This document shows, piece after piece, positions 46,241 to 60,420 of a DNA stretch of 64,000 nt. The stretch spans positions 248,001-312,000 of the forward strand of contig NCSJ02000003.1 of NCBI GenBank assembly GCA_002812745.2, in the 5' to 3' direction. Below the pieces are notes generated by a model. It saw nothing but the letters and a program-made list of their open reading frames with translations, made no database searches and had not been told where the DNA came from. Every line of letters begins with the position of its first letter. The stretch's first letter is position 1. The position numbers and the translations under genes are program-made. Source of the DNA: Scytalidium lignicola. Its lineage: Eukaryota > Ascomycota > Leotiomycetes.

Positions 46241-47547
46241 CTAGTCTGTTTTACGCTGACTCCCCAGCCAAACTCGAGAGCTCTCATATACACCAAGATA
46301 CAGACCACTACCTAGCGCAGTCCATATCGCTCTCAATACCCCGCCCCTGAACAGTCCCTTTATCCCACTATCTCTTATCACCTCTCGAGCAACCTCGAGA
46401 CCCCTTCTCTTGGTAGTTCCTTCCTTCATAGCTAACGTGTGTAAAGATTCTCCTCTTTTCCTTGCCATTTCAATTTTCTTCAGAGCCGCACTCTCAGAAC
46501 TCTCGTTTGCCGCAGAAAGCATAATTCGAGTCTTAATGACATCGATTGGAGTAGTAACCACCGCTGCAATTGAGCCTGCAACCCCAGCGCTCATGGCAGT
46601 TGTCATTGCCGTTTGCGCTAGAGATCCGGTGTACGTGCCACGCTTTTCTCTGTAGCGTTTAAAAGCCACCTTTAAATGCTCAAACATCGGGAACTGAAGT
46701 GCGGTAAAGGGAAGGTTGCGGGCTGCTAGCGCTGTATAGCCTCTCCATAGTTGGGAGGGTCTTTTGAACTGCCTCAGTGCCTGCAAAGTTACAGATGGTT
46801 GAAATATTACTGCGGATCTAGATGAAGAGGATCTAACTGGACGTCGAATCATCTGAGCATTCTGTTTGAGGACTTCCGCAGGCGTCAGAATAAAGCATGA
46901 GACAAGTTCAGCCGTGGCTGAGGCTGCGCTATGAATGAGCGGCTGGGGAATGAGCCCCGGTCTTGATCTATTAGAAGTTGAGTTTATCTTGTTGAGCAAA
47001 GTCTTCGTTGCTTCGTATGTGGTAAAGAAGGCTCCAGCTTTTAAAACTGTTAGAGTTGAGAATACAACAACTTGAAGAACGTACCTGAAGGAATAGTAAT
47101 CAGTACAACACCACCCACCCCTTGATATAAGCCACGAAATAAGAGTCTTTTATTAGCAGTATTTCTAGACGCGTCGTAGTATATTTTTTTGTAGTCAGGG
47201 CTTTGAAATCGAGTCTTTATAGTATCAAGGGGATACACAAGAAAATCAACCGTAACTGCTGCAAAGGCTCCAGCCTATTCAAGTTAGTATATTCCCTATA
47301 TGCTTCAGGATAATACGGTGTTGAGATAGATGGATGGCAAAAAAGTGTGGATTGATGTAGAGAAAGAGGTTATATGATTCCCGCAACACTTTCATTTTAT
47401 ATGTGATTGGTAGTGGATTTCAAAATGTACCCAATCGAGATTCTATGGAAGCTTCCGAACCAAGAATCACTTCGGTCTCATTTTCAACGAGTGATAATAT
47501 ATGAGATATGAGCTTACCAGAAGCACATCTGTATGTATGGTAGACAT
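46241..47547 (-). CDS. PET8: Mitochondrial carrier, SAM transporter PET8/SLC25A26-like
   Basis: Three exons: 47547-47518, 47274-47085, 47037-46241; 338 aa. MSTIHTDVLL joins AGAFAAVTVDFLVYPLDTIKTR across a 243-nt intron with a perfect TACTAAC branch site. The second intron joins ITIPS to AGAFFTTYEATKTLL. All three carrier signatures are visible: PLDTIKTR, PAEVLKQN and PIDVIKTR, with repeats about 100 residues apart. The first-repeat sequence (LVYPLDTIKTRFQSP) is typical of the S-adenosylmethionine carriers that bring SAM into the matrix. An insertion between repeats 2 and 3 enlarges it over yeast PET8. It is divergent from the MIX23-like gene (318 nt). Confidence 0.9.
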
Positions 47548-47865
47548 TTAAGACCATTATGAAGGACTTGATAAATGTAAAGAACAATGGGCAAAACCTC
47601 CAAAAAATAATTACAACGTCCTGCAAGTTCGTGGTCAGTACGTCATCGTAAACGGATAGTAGCTCTGTCGGGTAAGATACCGAGCTATCAGCGATTGGGG
47701 CCTCAGTCATTCCATCGACTTCGACCTACTCTTCCAGACCGAAGCTTCATGTTTTCTATTGAGTATTTTGCACCTAGACTAGAATAAACTCTCATTCTGG
47801 CGAATCTTCTCTGGTCTAGGTCCTCGGGAGTGGAGGGTGTAAAGCGTGACCCTCCAGCAGACATC
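47548..47865. promoter_or_regulatory. shared divergent promoter region
   Basis: The 318 nt between the start codons of two divergent genes for mitochondrial proteins must hold both promoters and leaders. No specific element was recognised. Confidence 0.5.
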
Positions 47866-48501
47866 ATGACGCAAGCCCCTCCTCTCCCTTCCCTAACTCC
47901 ACAGTTCTGTTTCTCTACTGTCGCCTTACGTGGTATGAGCTCCAGATAACCTCTAGCATTTCTTTATTAAAGCGTAAACTTAGATTTCCTTCGAATATCG
48001 CGCTCGGCCATCGATGATAGTATAACACAGAATCTAAACGCCCTCTTAACTCCATCACGCAATGGCTTCGACCCAGCCTCAACATCTACTCGATATCCAC
48101 GATATCCATCTTCGCAGAAGATACCGCAATCATCTTGCGAGAATTTCAAAAACAGTGTATTATTTCCGTCTTGGCAAACGAGATCCGATGTGTTGAACTA
48201 CTGTGCCTCTGTCGCCACTAGCCCAGATCCAGATGATCCGGAGTCAGTTCTTAGGCAAGTCGAAAGTGAAAGGGAGAGAGAAAAAGTGGTGGATGAAAGA
48301 CTAGATCCCTATTCAGCGAGATATTTTCCACGGGAAGCCAGAACAGAGACTCTCGCTGCGACTATCAGACAAGAGAGGGGAGTAGAGAACATTGTAAGAG
48401 CGAGGACCTGGGGGTTAGTTGTTGAAAGGTGTGGAGAAAGTACAATGGATTTCGAAGAAGCTTTAAATCGATGGCGGAAGAAGAGGGAAAGGGATCAATA
48501 G
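47866..48501 (+). CDS. MIX23/Cid2-like (caffeine-induced death protein 2) protein
   Basis: Two exons, 47866-47932 and 47984-48501, 194 aa. MTQAPPLPSLTPQFCFSTVAL continues through a 51-nt intron into RDFLRISRSAIDDSITQNLN. Later blocks CENFKNSVLFPSWQTRSDVLNYC, DPYSARYFPREARTE and ENIVRARTWGLVVERC are characteristic. Family members (yeast MIX23, human CCDC58, fission yeast Cid2) are intermembrane-space proteins with paired cysteines linked to mitochondrial import; cysteines are visible in the QFCF, SSCEN and NYC contexts. The C-terminus DFEEALNRWRKKRERDQ is charged and helical. Confidence 0.87.
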
Positions 48502-48794
48502 GGTTATGATGGGCATTTCAATGGCAGAGGATTCTATTTGCTATTTAGGTGGCATTTGTTTTTTGCATGGCATAGGGAGTTACCGTTGGCAATTTATGGA
48601 TATGATTACATAGAGATACTAAATTACTTTGCCCCGCCACTTGGCCAATAGAGCTGGGGACGATTTGATGTAATATTAGCTGGGATGTACAAATTCTACT
48701 CTAAAATCCAAGCACGTGTAGTAGCTAGCAGGCGAGGATATTTCACACATAATATAGAGATTAAACATCAAATTATCCCAATGAATTGTTAAGA

Positions 48795-49684
48795 TTATTG
48801 TCGCATGAGTATTATCGAATCTTTGATCAATCCAGCTAGTACATGTCCATGCTCCCATATACCATCATGGTTACCGGTGGCTTTAAGGAAGTGGACTCCT
48901 CTCACTCCGCGGTCCTTCTTGGCACGCTCCATCATGTAAGAAGTTTGTTCATTTTCAACCATCTCGTCTTCTTCTGAGACAGACAGAATCAGAGTATCCA
49001 CTCGTTCCCATAAGGCACCTGGGGAATGTGATGAGTAGGGACTCACTTCTTCCCAGTTCACTAGTTTTGGAGGAAAGGCGGCTTCCATCATTAGACGATA
49101 CAATGGAACATCCTTGTGGTATTCAACGAGAGAATCGAACTTATATATACCAGCAATCCCCAGAATACCTGCCGGTAGAGGTGTGTGCAGTTGGTTTGCA
49201 ATATCATGTAACTGAAATGCTATTGTTGCACCTGCACTATGTCCAGCAAAAAGGTATTTCCCTCTAATTTGAAAACTCTTCTCTAGATATAAAAGGGCGT
49301 TTGTCACATCAATTAAATGAGAAGGATGATGAACGTTACGTGCTGGATCATCATGGGTTTTTGGATCTGATGCATGCGGTGAGAGGCGATAATCGATGGA
49401 CGCAAACCCAGCGACATCCCCTTCTTTCATTGATTCTACAAATACCTTAATGGCAGGCTCCAAACTCATGGAGTCAACAGTTGGGTCGCGCCATCCTCCT
49501 CCATGGCAATATCTGAATAGAAGTCAGATAAAATTCTTACTAGTCGAGGCTTGACGTACACGATCCATAACTGCTGGTTTTCAGAGGAGCATGGAGATTC
49601 TGGTACCCAAATATCTATCTTATTGAGCCTTGTAGAGACAGACTCTGAGATGTAAGTATGTATGCTATGCTTTAGTGACTCCAT
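48795..49684 (-). CDS. BNA7: Kynurenine formamidase
   Basis: Two exons, 49684-49560 and 49512-48795, 280 aa. The start MESLKHSIHTYISE is chosen because upstream codons in frame lack an ATG and hit a stop. The 47-nt intron (GTACGT...TTCAG) joins QLWIV to YCHGGGWRDP. The oxyanion motif HGGGW is at 45-49, the nucleophile Ser134 lies in FAGHSAGA, and the C-terminal GNHDGIWEHGH carries the His. An alpha/beta hydrolase fold is clear. The enzyme hydrolyses N-formylkynurenine in tryptophan breakdown to NAD. It is divergent from NAA15, 377 nt apart. Confidence 0.9.
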
Positions 49685-50061
49685 GAATGCTTGAGGACTT
49701 GAAGGTTGAAGTTGAGCTCTCGGCAATTCCCGTACTTGAGCTTCCGAGATGGTCAACTCGCATGCATGGTGCCTTTTTACCCCAAACCACCTCTAAAGTT
49801 TGCGCACGCGATTCTTGGCTTGCAACAACGTCAGCTAGAGGCAAGCTCAGTCCGTCTGCTCTCGCCCCCATTGTATTTATCTAGAGATTTATACCAGTAT
49901 TTCTGTTGTAGAATCTGCGGTTGAGACTACTGGAAAGGACAGGTTGGACACGTACGGTACCTGAAGCTTTATCCCGTAGCCTCGTGGCAGAGCTAAAGAC
50001 AGGTTTTGGAATATCATATGCTACTGCCTCCCAATAGCCTTGACAAAGCAGATAAGACGCC

Positions 50062-52693
50062 ATGCCGCAACCATTAAGCTCCAAGGAGCAATCTTTGTTC
50101 AAAACAGTTATTCGCAACTATGAGGACAAGCAGTATAAAAAGGGTAGGAACGTCACTTCNTTTTTTTTTCATATGTACTCACCATCACCAGGTCTCAAAG
50201 CTGCGGAACAGATCCTACGGAAGAATCCAAAACATGGAGATACCCTAGCGATGAAAGCGCTCATCTTGAACTCCCAAGGAAAGACCGAGGAAGCGTTTGC
50301 GCTGGGAAAAGTTGCTCTACAATGTGACATGAAGTCACATGTATGCTGGCATGTCTACGGACTACTCTATCGTGCTGCTAAGAACTTTGAGGAGGCTATC
50401 AAAGCATACAAGTTTGCATTGAAACTGGAACCAGATTCTCAGCAGATCCAACGGGACTTGGCTCTTTTACAAATACAAATGCGGGATTATCAAGGTTATA
50501 TCGCCAGCCGTAGAGCTATGCTACAATCCCGCCCCGGGCTTCGACAAAGTTGGACAGCGTTGGCAGTAGCATTACATCTGAACGGGGATCTTACTGAAGC
50601 AGAAAACGCTTTAACAACTTATGAAGAGACATTAAAAGTTCCCCCACCAAAAACTGACTTCGAGAATTCTGAAGCTATTATGTACAAAAACTCCTTGATT
50701 GCCGAGCGTGGTGATATTCAGAGGGCGTTAGACCATTTGGAGTCGGCAGGGAAGCATAATCTTGACCGACTAGCTGTGATGGAACTACGTGCAACGTATC
50801 TTTTGCAACTTAACCGGAGGGATGAAGCAGTCAAGGAGTATCGAGCTCTCCTAGACCGCAATTCGGAGTATAAGTTTTACTATGATGCGCTGATAGAAGC
50901 TATGGATATTGATCCATCTGACCACAAAGCGCGTAAATCAGTCTATGATGAGTATGCAGAGAAATATCCTAGATGTGATGCTGCGCGCCGGCTACCTTTA
51001 GACTTTCAAGAAGGTGCGTATTGTTCTCACTTCGATCGGTCCAGGCTGACTCCGTGATAGGAAATGATTTTAAGGATGCAGCTGAAAAGTACGTAAATCG
51101 TATGTTGGACAAGGGGGTCCCATCTACCTTTGCCAATCTTAAGCATCTCTACTCTAATCCTTCGAAGAGAGATACACTTGCTGGTATTGCAGAGAAATAT
51201 ATCAATATTAACAAGACTGTGACAAGTCAAGAGCTAAAACCCGATGGGGACAAGGGAACATCCGCCGCATATTACTTCCTTGCTCAACATTACAATTACT
51301 ATTTAAGTCGTGATCTTGACAAAGCTATGGAGTATATCGACAAAGCTATAGAATTGGAGCCCAAGAGCGTTGATTTCCACATGACTAAAGCACGAATCTG
51401 GAAACACTATGGCAACACTCAGAAAGCTGCCGAGATCATGGAACAGGCTAGAGCTCTCGACACTAAGGATCGGCATATCAACACAAAGGCTGCAAAGTAT
51501 CAGCTCAGGAATAATGATAATGAAGCCGCTCTCAAGACAATGGGTCTATTCACGAGAGCGGAGACAGTTGGTGGGCCTCTTGCAGACCTCCATGATATGC
51601 AATGCATGTGGTTCTTGACTGAGGATGGGGAATCATACTCTCGGCAAGCAAAATATGGCCTCGCACTTAAACGGTTTACATCAATATACAATATATTTGA
51701 TGTTTGGCAAGAAGATCAGTTCGACTTTCACAGTTTTTCTCTTCGCAAGGGTCAGATCAGGGCATACATAGATATGATTAGGTGGGAGGACCACTTAAGA
51801 GATCATCCTTTTTATACCCGTGCAGCACTCTCAGCAGTTGATGTTTATCTCAAGATCTACGATAAGCCTCTCTCTAACGGTACAAACGGTGACACAGAAG
51901 ATGGGGAGGATGCTACCGAGCGCAAGAAGGCTGCAAAAAGGGCAAGAAAGGAGGCACAAAGAGCTGAAAGGGAAGCAGCAGTAAAGAAAAACGAGCCCAA
52001 TAAGCCTTCAAGAGAAGGTGATGCAGACTCAAAGAAGAAGGACGACGATCCTAATGGACTAAAATTTGCTTCCACCTCAGAACCGCTAGTTGATGCTATT
52101 AAGTTCCTAACACCTCTCCTGCAGTATAGTCCCAAAAATATTGAGGCGCAAAATGCAGGGTTTGAGGTGTTTATACGAAGGAGTAAGCTATTATTTCCTT
52201 GTGACTCAGATTCTTTAAACTAACTGTTGTAACAGAAAAGTATATTCTAGCCCTCAAATGTCTCTTGGCAGCTGCTGCTTTGGATTCTGAAAACTCGAAA
52301 GTGCATCAAAATATCGTTCGGTTTAACCAGGCAATTGAGAAGGACAAAGAATCTATCGCCCCCAAATCTGCTGAAGTTATCAATTCCGATTTTACCCTCT
52401 TACCTTCAGGGAAATCCCTCAAGCAGTTCAATGATGATTATCTCATGAAATACAACGATTGCGCGCGACATATCTTATCTGGCTTGCAAGTGCGAAAAGC
52501 CTTATCCCCCGAGTCAACACCTGCTTGTGAGAAGGATGTCCTAGATGTTCTAGATCTCAAGAGCATCACCTTTGATGAAGCATTAGAAGCATTCAAGCTT
52601 CTACAGGCGTGGAATAGTAGTCGGGTAGAGGATTTTCGATCAAGAGCAGCATCTAAGTGGCCAAAAGCGTTGGTCTTTACGAAATTAGAATGA
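50062..52693 (+). CDS. NAT1: NatA N-terminal acetyltransferase auxiliary subunit NAA15
   Basis: Four exons: 50062-50143, 50192-51013, 51061-52182, 52236-52693; 827 aa. The first intron contains an N at 50160 beside a T-run, outside coding sequence. Splices join QYKKG to LKAAEQILRK, FQEG to NDFKDAAEKY and FIRRK to KYILALKC. Successive TPR-like repeats cover about 10-560 (GDTLAMKALILNSQGKTEEAF, SHVCWHVYGLLYRA, AIKAYKFALKLEPD). A long acidic/basic helical insert (KKAAKRARKEAQRAERE) is near 620, then C-terminal TPRs. NAA15 anchors the catalytic NAA10 to ribosomes for co-translational N-terminal acetylation. Length is close to the family norm. Confidence 0.95.
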
Positions 52694-53085
52694 TAGGCCA
52701 AGGCTTGTCGAGCATGTGAAATGCTTGCTTTTACTCCTCATATCGCATTGATTCTTTCGCTTCTCTGGTCTCGCTGGAGATTTTTTTGTGCTATATCTGG
52801 ACTGAAACTTTGACAGGGATTTCAAAAGACTATTTAAGTATTGGTCGTATGTATTGCCAAAAAGGGGCCGGAGATGCTTGAAGATAGCTTGTGGTATAGT
52901 AGCGTAGGATTAACGATATAGTTATGATGGGACAGGTAGACAAAATAGCATGGGACAGCATTGAGCCTTTAGTGCTTTGAAACGCTAGGTTAAAAAAACT
53001 AGAGAAATTTTATGTAATGTCACTCTCTGTGTCTCATGCAACCGTCTATTTTTTTACATTCTTCACTTCAACATAACCTTCGTAT
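52694..53085. other. intergenic
   Basis: 3' flank of NAA15, about 390 nt; nothing recognised. Confidence 0.5.
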
Positions 53086-53540
53086 AATGGCTTCTAATCC
53101 AACAAATGCTGAACACCAATTCAGAGGTAAGAATCGCGTTAAACACCTTTTGCTTTACGTCTCTATCTCATATCTCCCTATTGATATCAAAAACCAAACT
53201 TATTGAAAAGCAATCGAAGCAGGAGATGGGGTCAATCAACTAGATCCCACTTCAAACTCTAGCAGGAGTTACGGCCAACCTCTGAACTTTGCAGTCGAAT
53301 CTTCAAATTGTCAAATTCGATTATTTAAAGGACAAACATCCCCGTGATCAACCTACTTCTCAAGCATGGCGCAAACCCTCAATTACTAGGGCCGTTATGC
53401 GCGAGAAAGGCATCGGAAGAAATGTAAGATATGTCACAGATGGAAATCAACGATGAGGCTTCTGAATGGAACAAGTTTATCCCTTTCTTTAAAGAAAACT
53501 TTACACTGATATGGACGAGGCTACAAATAGACTTGACGGT
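53086..53540 (+). pseudogene. Ankyrin-repeat gene relic
   Basis: An ATG near 53086 begins MASNPTNAEHQF and meets a GTAAGA donor. After a candidate ~90-nt intron, one frame reads AIEAGDGVNQLDPTSN then YGQPLNFAVESSN and stops. A shifted frame gives IPVINLLLKHGANPQLLGPL, a clear ankyrin-repeat half, then stops after KASEEM. A third frame gives MEINDEASEWNKFIPFFKEN. The breaks argue for a decayed gene; an active gene with unusual introns is less likely. Confidence 0.5.
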
Positions 53541-54026
53541 AACTCTATTCCATTTTTTCACATTCATTTAATTGTATGAATAGCTGTTGATTAATGGAGA
53601 GCGTGATGCTAGAAAAGCCCTTTTGCATGTATTTTTCTATATAATTTCGGATGTTAAATTCAACAAAGATTGATTATGGCTCTAAAGTAGTACTCATACT
53701 AGTACTCGATATCGTGTCATCTGTTTTCAGGCGCTCATACATTCAAGGTGTTTCTATTTGCACTAAGAGATGTGTTTGGTTAAATACTTCATTATACATC
53801 ATCCTAAGCATAATCTTTAAACCAGCTTCTAAAGGTACAGATCTAGTAGCCTTGCTAGATTTATGCTTTATTTTACACTAGTGTACAATATAGACTCGGT
53901 GCTACGGAGATAGTTTGACCTAGAAAGTACCTTATCTGACTCCCTATTGCCATGTTATACATATGAGGATGATGGCGAATCAGAATTCCTCACTTGCCTA
54001 ATACCAACTCAATGTTTAGAAAGGAC
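53541..54026. other. intergenic
   Basis: AT-rich, about 490 nt, no supported gene. Confidence 0.5.
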
Positions 54027-55495
54027 TTAATTCGACACCTCTTCATCAACCTCAATGGGAGGAGTGACCTCCTTCTTTCGGAAGCTAACAGTCTCTAGAC
54101 CATGTCTTATCAGCTTGCGGAGAGAGCCTTTGACCCATCCCTCAATCTCCTCTTCCGAGACTACAATCTCCCTGGCTCTAGCTTCATCTTCTGGACTAAG
54201 CTCGAACCTACGCATTCTCGACACAATCCTGGGGTCTAATACGATAGGCTCTAACCATGTCCTCTCAGGTTCACCCTCTTTCCGTACACGGGCAGACTTA
54301 TGCCACTCCTTTTCCTCTTCCACAAGGGCATTTTCGATTTCAGTTTCTTGTGTAATTTCATCATTCTGGGGTGAATTGAGATCGAATGCAGTTGATAAAT
54401 CTGACTTGTAAGGACGATTATGTCCAAGGATTATAGCCGCCGTTTCGCGACCAATTGAATCTGCGAGCACTCTTCGGTTTAGAAATCGATATAGACGCCG
54501 AGGTGTGTTAAGGAATCCAAGGATGTGTGGAAAATAAATAGGAGTGGAAGGGTCGAATTCTGAGGGAATATCGTTCGGGAGAGTAGCTGAGCTATATTCT
54601 GCTGTTGAGATGAATGGAGCTGGTTTAGGAGGCTTCTTGATTTTATCGTTTTCGATCGGTGCCGTATCAGCTGGCTTTTCTGCGTCTTTTGGAGCAGATG
54701 TGATTGTGACTCCAGGAAGTGTCTCTATTTGAGTCTCATTTGTCTTGTCATTTTCATTTTCTTGGACAGGAATTTCTTGAGACGTCTTTTCTGGTTCAGA
54801 TAAAGGGCCAAGCCAGCCTTCATGTAAACCTCTAATATATTCCCTCCACGTATGTCGTCCAATGACAATATCACCGGCTGGTCCATCAAATTCCTTGATT
54901 CCAGCTTGTCTTCGTGCCTTTATTATCGCATCTTCTTGTTCACCTCTCTCTTCTGGAGGTGTGCGCAAGGTACGGATCTTTTCCGCAAGGTCTGCCCTGA
55001 CATCGCCTTCTTTTCTGCCCTGGATAAACCCCCAATCCAGCCCTGATGCCACTAGAACTGGCTTCACATACTCCTTGAAATGGTCCTGTGCAGCTTTCAG
55101 TGAATCCGATGGCGGTCCTTCTAGGAAAATCGTGAGTTTCCTAGGCATAGAGCGCGGATCAAGTGGCTCTTTGGCAACATGTTCAACAAGCTTGCACCAT
55201 TTCCTCTGAACTCTCCGTGTTTCCCGCTTGTCGTATATGACTGCAGCTGTGAAAGAACCAGTAATTGAGAGAAATATAAGCCAGTTTCGGGACGGTATCC
55301 TAGGTCTAAAATTCTCTCCAAATCCTAAGTATTTATAGATTGGGTTTGGTGGTTTCGGCGGTTTCGTCTGTTTTTCTATCTTGATATCTACCTTGGGATC
55401 TTTCTAACACCGGGGTCAGCACAGAAGTAGACCATCCTCCAGTGGAGCTAGGGAAGACTTACAGGTGCCTCTGTCGAGGGATTTGAGTCTGCCAT
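54027..55495 (-). CDS. TIM54: Mitochondrial inner-membrane translocase subunit TIM54
   Basis: Two exons, 55495-55463 and 55403-54027, 469 aa. MADSNPSTEAP joins KDPKVDIKIEKQ across a 59-nt intron. A proline-rich N-terminus is followed by PNPIYKYLGFGENFRPRIPS and a single membrane span (about residues 51-68, NWLIFLSITGSFTAAVIY). Then come RRVQRKWCKLVEHVAKEPLD and the large intermembrane-space domain (MPRKLTIFLEGPPSDSL, WGFIQGRKEGDVR). TIM54 stabilises the TIM22 complex that inserts carrier proteins, including the PET8-type protein encoded in this window. The acidic/Thr-rich linker (about 215-280) is variable in fungi. Confidence 0.93.
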
Positions 55496-56868
55496 CGCTA
55501 GCTAATGGTATTGCTAGCACTGTGAACAACCCTCTTCTATATTCTTGGTTACTGGCACTGCCAGTTGGAGCTTCAAAAGCCCTTTGTAATTTATTGGCAG
55601 TGACACCGAAAGTGCTACACAGCATGTTATGCCTAAAGGTCAAGATCAATATCAAACTTTTGGGATTTGCGGTCAAATATCTATCCGTTCCGATGCGCTA
55701 ATCCGTATCGGTGCTCACTTCAACAAAAGTCCAGACCGCCGCAGTCAAACCAAGTTCATAGTCCCAGTTCATGGCCAATACAAAGACTTAAGCTACGGCG
55801 GGTGAGCTCTTGACTTGCTCGGTCCTTGATACCACCCTTCCTTTGCAGTGAACTAGATTTTCGTGGGTCTTGTATAAAGAGGTTTACTGAATTTACACAA
55901 AATACCGCGTATGTTAGTATGATTTGAGTGTTTTCACTATTCTACACTAGTATCATGCTTTCTTCTAGTGCAAACAAGATCTAGCAGAAGTGTTGATTTT
56001 TAGCTTTGTAACCAGCTTCGTGTAAGGAGCACAACCGCTGAGCAGTGAGTGTATCTGTACTAGAGCTACATTGCCCAGTTACATGATGCTGAAGAGATCA
56101 GTAATGCATCCATTACCATGACATTGACCCAAAACGATAATACCGAGAGCAACGAGCGCATGAAAAGGATGCCATCTTGCTTAACATGGCCCAAAAATAT
56201 AATTCAACCTTCCTGACAGAAATGCGGTAGGGCAATATTAGGAAGCGATAGCGATACAAAGTCAATGACTGCAGCTAACCCTCACGACTGGGACGTTAGT
56301 CCACCGCCGTCTTTTGCGCCTACATATGTAGCCCTGCCGGCCGTTGCTCATATTTCATTTCCTTAAGCATCTTTTCCAGTAATGCTTCACGAGATGTTCT
56401 TTTCTGTCCTCCCCGCGTCCAGCAGATCAAAGGTGAGAACTAGACCCCTGACAAGCCTTTTCCCCCTACGAACGGATCACCCCTAAATGGCCAGTAGCCA
56501 ATGGGAAACATGCGCTCGCTACGGCCACTGACAGCGGTCAACTCCACTATTCCCACCAATATTCCCTCCCCTTTTGCCATGCGGTGTGCTGTACTTTGTT
56601 ATGGAGGAGACCCAAGCACCTGACCTCCGTACAATAGCTTGGTCAAAGTGAAAACAGCTGTGAACTGAAGAGCTGGCTAGATATTTTACTTTTTGGCTTG
56701 TCTGAATTTTCACTCCAGAGCTTGTCTAGCAAAGGCCAAAACTCGTTACGCGCCAAGATATCAGGGGGGAACCAACTTGCTACCCTCACATCAAGTCTTC
56801 CCTACCTCTGCATACGATACTCTGCGGCCCCCAGATAGTCAACAGCCAGCTTCGTTCTAGGTGTCAAG
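55496..56868. other. divergent intergenic region, COT1 upstream
   Basis: About 1.4 kb between TIM54 and the COT1 kinase gene; both promoters are presumed here. No RNA gene or repeat was recognised. Confidence 0.5.
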
Positions 56869-58975
<2,107 letters not shown>

Positions 58976-59455
58976 TCTGATCTTGGAAGGAGTGAGATGG
59001 CAGGCCATTCCAGTATCTACCTACCGAGGCTTGAAGTATTCTGGTCATGACTAACGTTCAGATGAAGATGCTTGATCAGGATCATCTTGAAGGGATGGTT
59101 CTCGGTTTTTTTTTGGGTTGGTCATGGAAGGGTTATTGGATGTCACCACACTTCGGTGTCATCTGATGACGGAAGGTGAACAACGCTGGATTTGTAGTAT
59201 ATAACCTTCTTCACTTTTGGTTGAAGCTTGCCTAGTCTGAAACGGGCCTTTCGTCCTTTGCTTTGAACTATCAGAACTAGTTCCACGAAAGCGAAAATAC
59301 TTGTTCTGTATTGAAATATGACGGGCAAGAGAGGGTTATGTATTTCCAGGGCCAATAGTGCCATGATACATGGATTATATAATATTTCTAAAGCTCTTAC
59401 TGTGATCATAGTGTTCAACCTTGAACTCCCGTAACTCCATATGATGAATAACAGC
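58976..59455. other. intergenic between convergent genes
   Basis: About 480 nt of 3' flanks; nothing recognised. Confidence 0.5.
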
Positions 59456-60187
59456 CTATCTCCTTCCTGGTGCAGAAGGTGCCAAACCTGGAACACCACT
59501 GTATCTCTCTTCTCTTTCCGTCTTAAACAAAACTTGAACCCAAAACTCCTTCAAATCCGAATCCCACCATGTCCAAAATCTATCGTTCGTCCGATCTACT
59601 TCTCGAGCTTGCAACTTGAAGCCACACGTCTCATATGGTTCCGCCGCCACAAGCATATACTGGAAGTTCTTATCAGGATCTTCAACCTTCTGCTCATATG
59701 CACTCATAAACCTGACTTTTGGCTCCACATCTGGTGAAATTTCTGGATATTGCAATTGAAACAACAAGCCTTGTTGTCGCGTAACTGGGTCTCTAGTCTT
59801 CGTGATCTTGTATCCCGGCCTTCCTATCTTCACCACGTTCTTCCTTATAGGAATTGATGCCCCGACCATGCCGACCGGTAAGCCAGTAACTGGATCTGTC
59901 TGCGCGCGACCTTCCTTCTGCTCTCGAGCTGCACGGCGCGCCAGATTGGTTTGGTGCTTCCGTCCCTGCGTATGTGCCAAATATGACCCATCATTTTGAT
60001 GTACTGTCAGACATAATCGACATTCGAATGAGCCGACGTGATTCTTGAAGAAGTACGGGTCTTTGTCAAGGTCAATTGTCTCAAGAGCAAGCTTGCGCAG
60101 GCGTTCTCGTCGATCTGCATTTGTTGCTGAGGTTGAGGCGACGCCACCACCACCGAATTTCGATCCTGCACGGTTTTGGTAATCCAT
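59456..60187 (-). CDS. Splicing factor 3a subunit 2 (PRP11/SAP62)
   Basis: Single exon, 243 aa. MDYQNRAGSKFGGGGVAS is the canonical N-terminus. A matrin-type C2H2 zinc finger follows (FECRLCLTVHQNDGSYLAHT, QGRKHQ, about 53-78), then VGASIPIRKNVVKIGRPGYK and the conserved C-terminal core (LLFQLQYPEI, FQYMLVAAEPYETCGFKLQ). SF3a2 is part of the U2 snRNP and contacts pre-mRNA near the branch site. Fungal versions lack the long proline-rich tail of the animal protein, matching this length. Divergent from the TBCE gene, 233 nt apart. Confidence 0.96.
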   Translation of the reverse strand: MDYQNRAGSKFGGGGVASTSATNADRRERLRKLALETIDLDKDPYFFKNHVGSFECRLCLTVHQNDGSYLAHTQGRKHQTNLARRAAREQKEGRAQTDPVTGLPVGMVGASIPIRKNVVKIGRPGYKITKTRDPVTRQQGLLFQLQYPEISPDVEPKVRFMSAYEQKVEDPDKNFQYMLVAAEPYETCGFKLQAREVDRTNDRFWTWWDSDLKEFWVQVLFKTEREERYSGVPGLAPSAPGRR

Positions 60188-60420
60188 CTTGACGGTTGCG
60201 TATCAGATATGATGGGGGATTAAAGTGTTTAGCTACAGCAGACGATGCTGCTGTTGTAGGTTTGTTTTGTTTCAGACAAGGCTTGACGAGGCGTTGAACT
60301 TGGTAGTCAAATGAAATTGTTGCCGAGCCTCTCTAGCTTGCTTCAGCCGAAAAAGTTCAGCCTGCCTCTTCGGACGAGGCTGCCACACGTGCTTGGTTCG
60401 TCACTCAACGACATAGTGCA

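Noticed and set aside
47420..47710. Open frame beginning with Met at 47710 as the N-terminus of the mitochondrial carrier
   Set aside because: It is not in phase with the carrier at the intron; the short exon starting at 47547 gives the expected LLAGAFAAVTVDF join.
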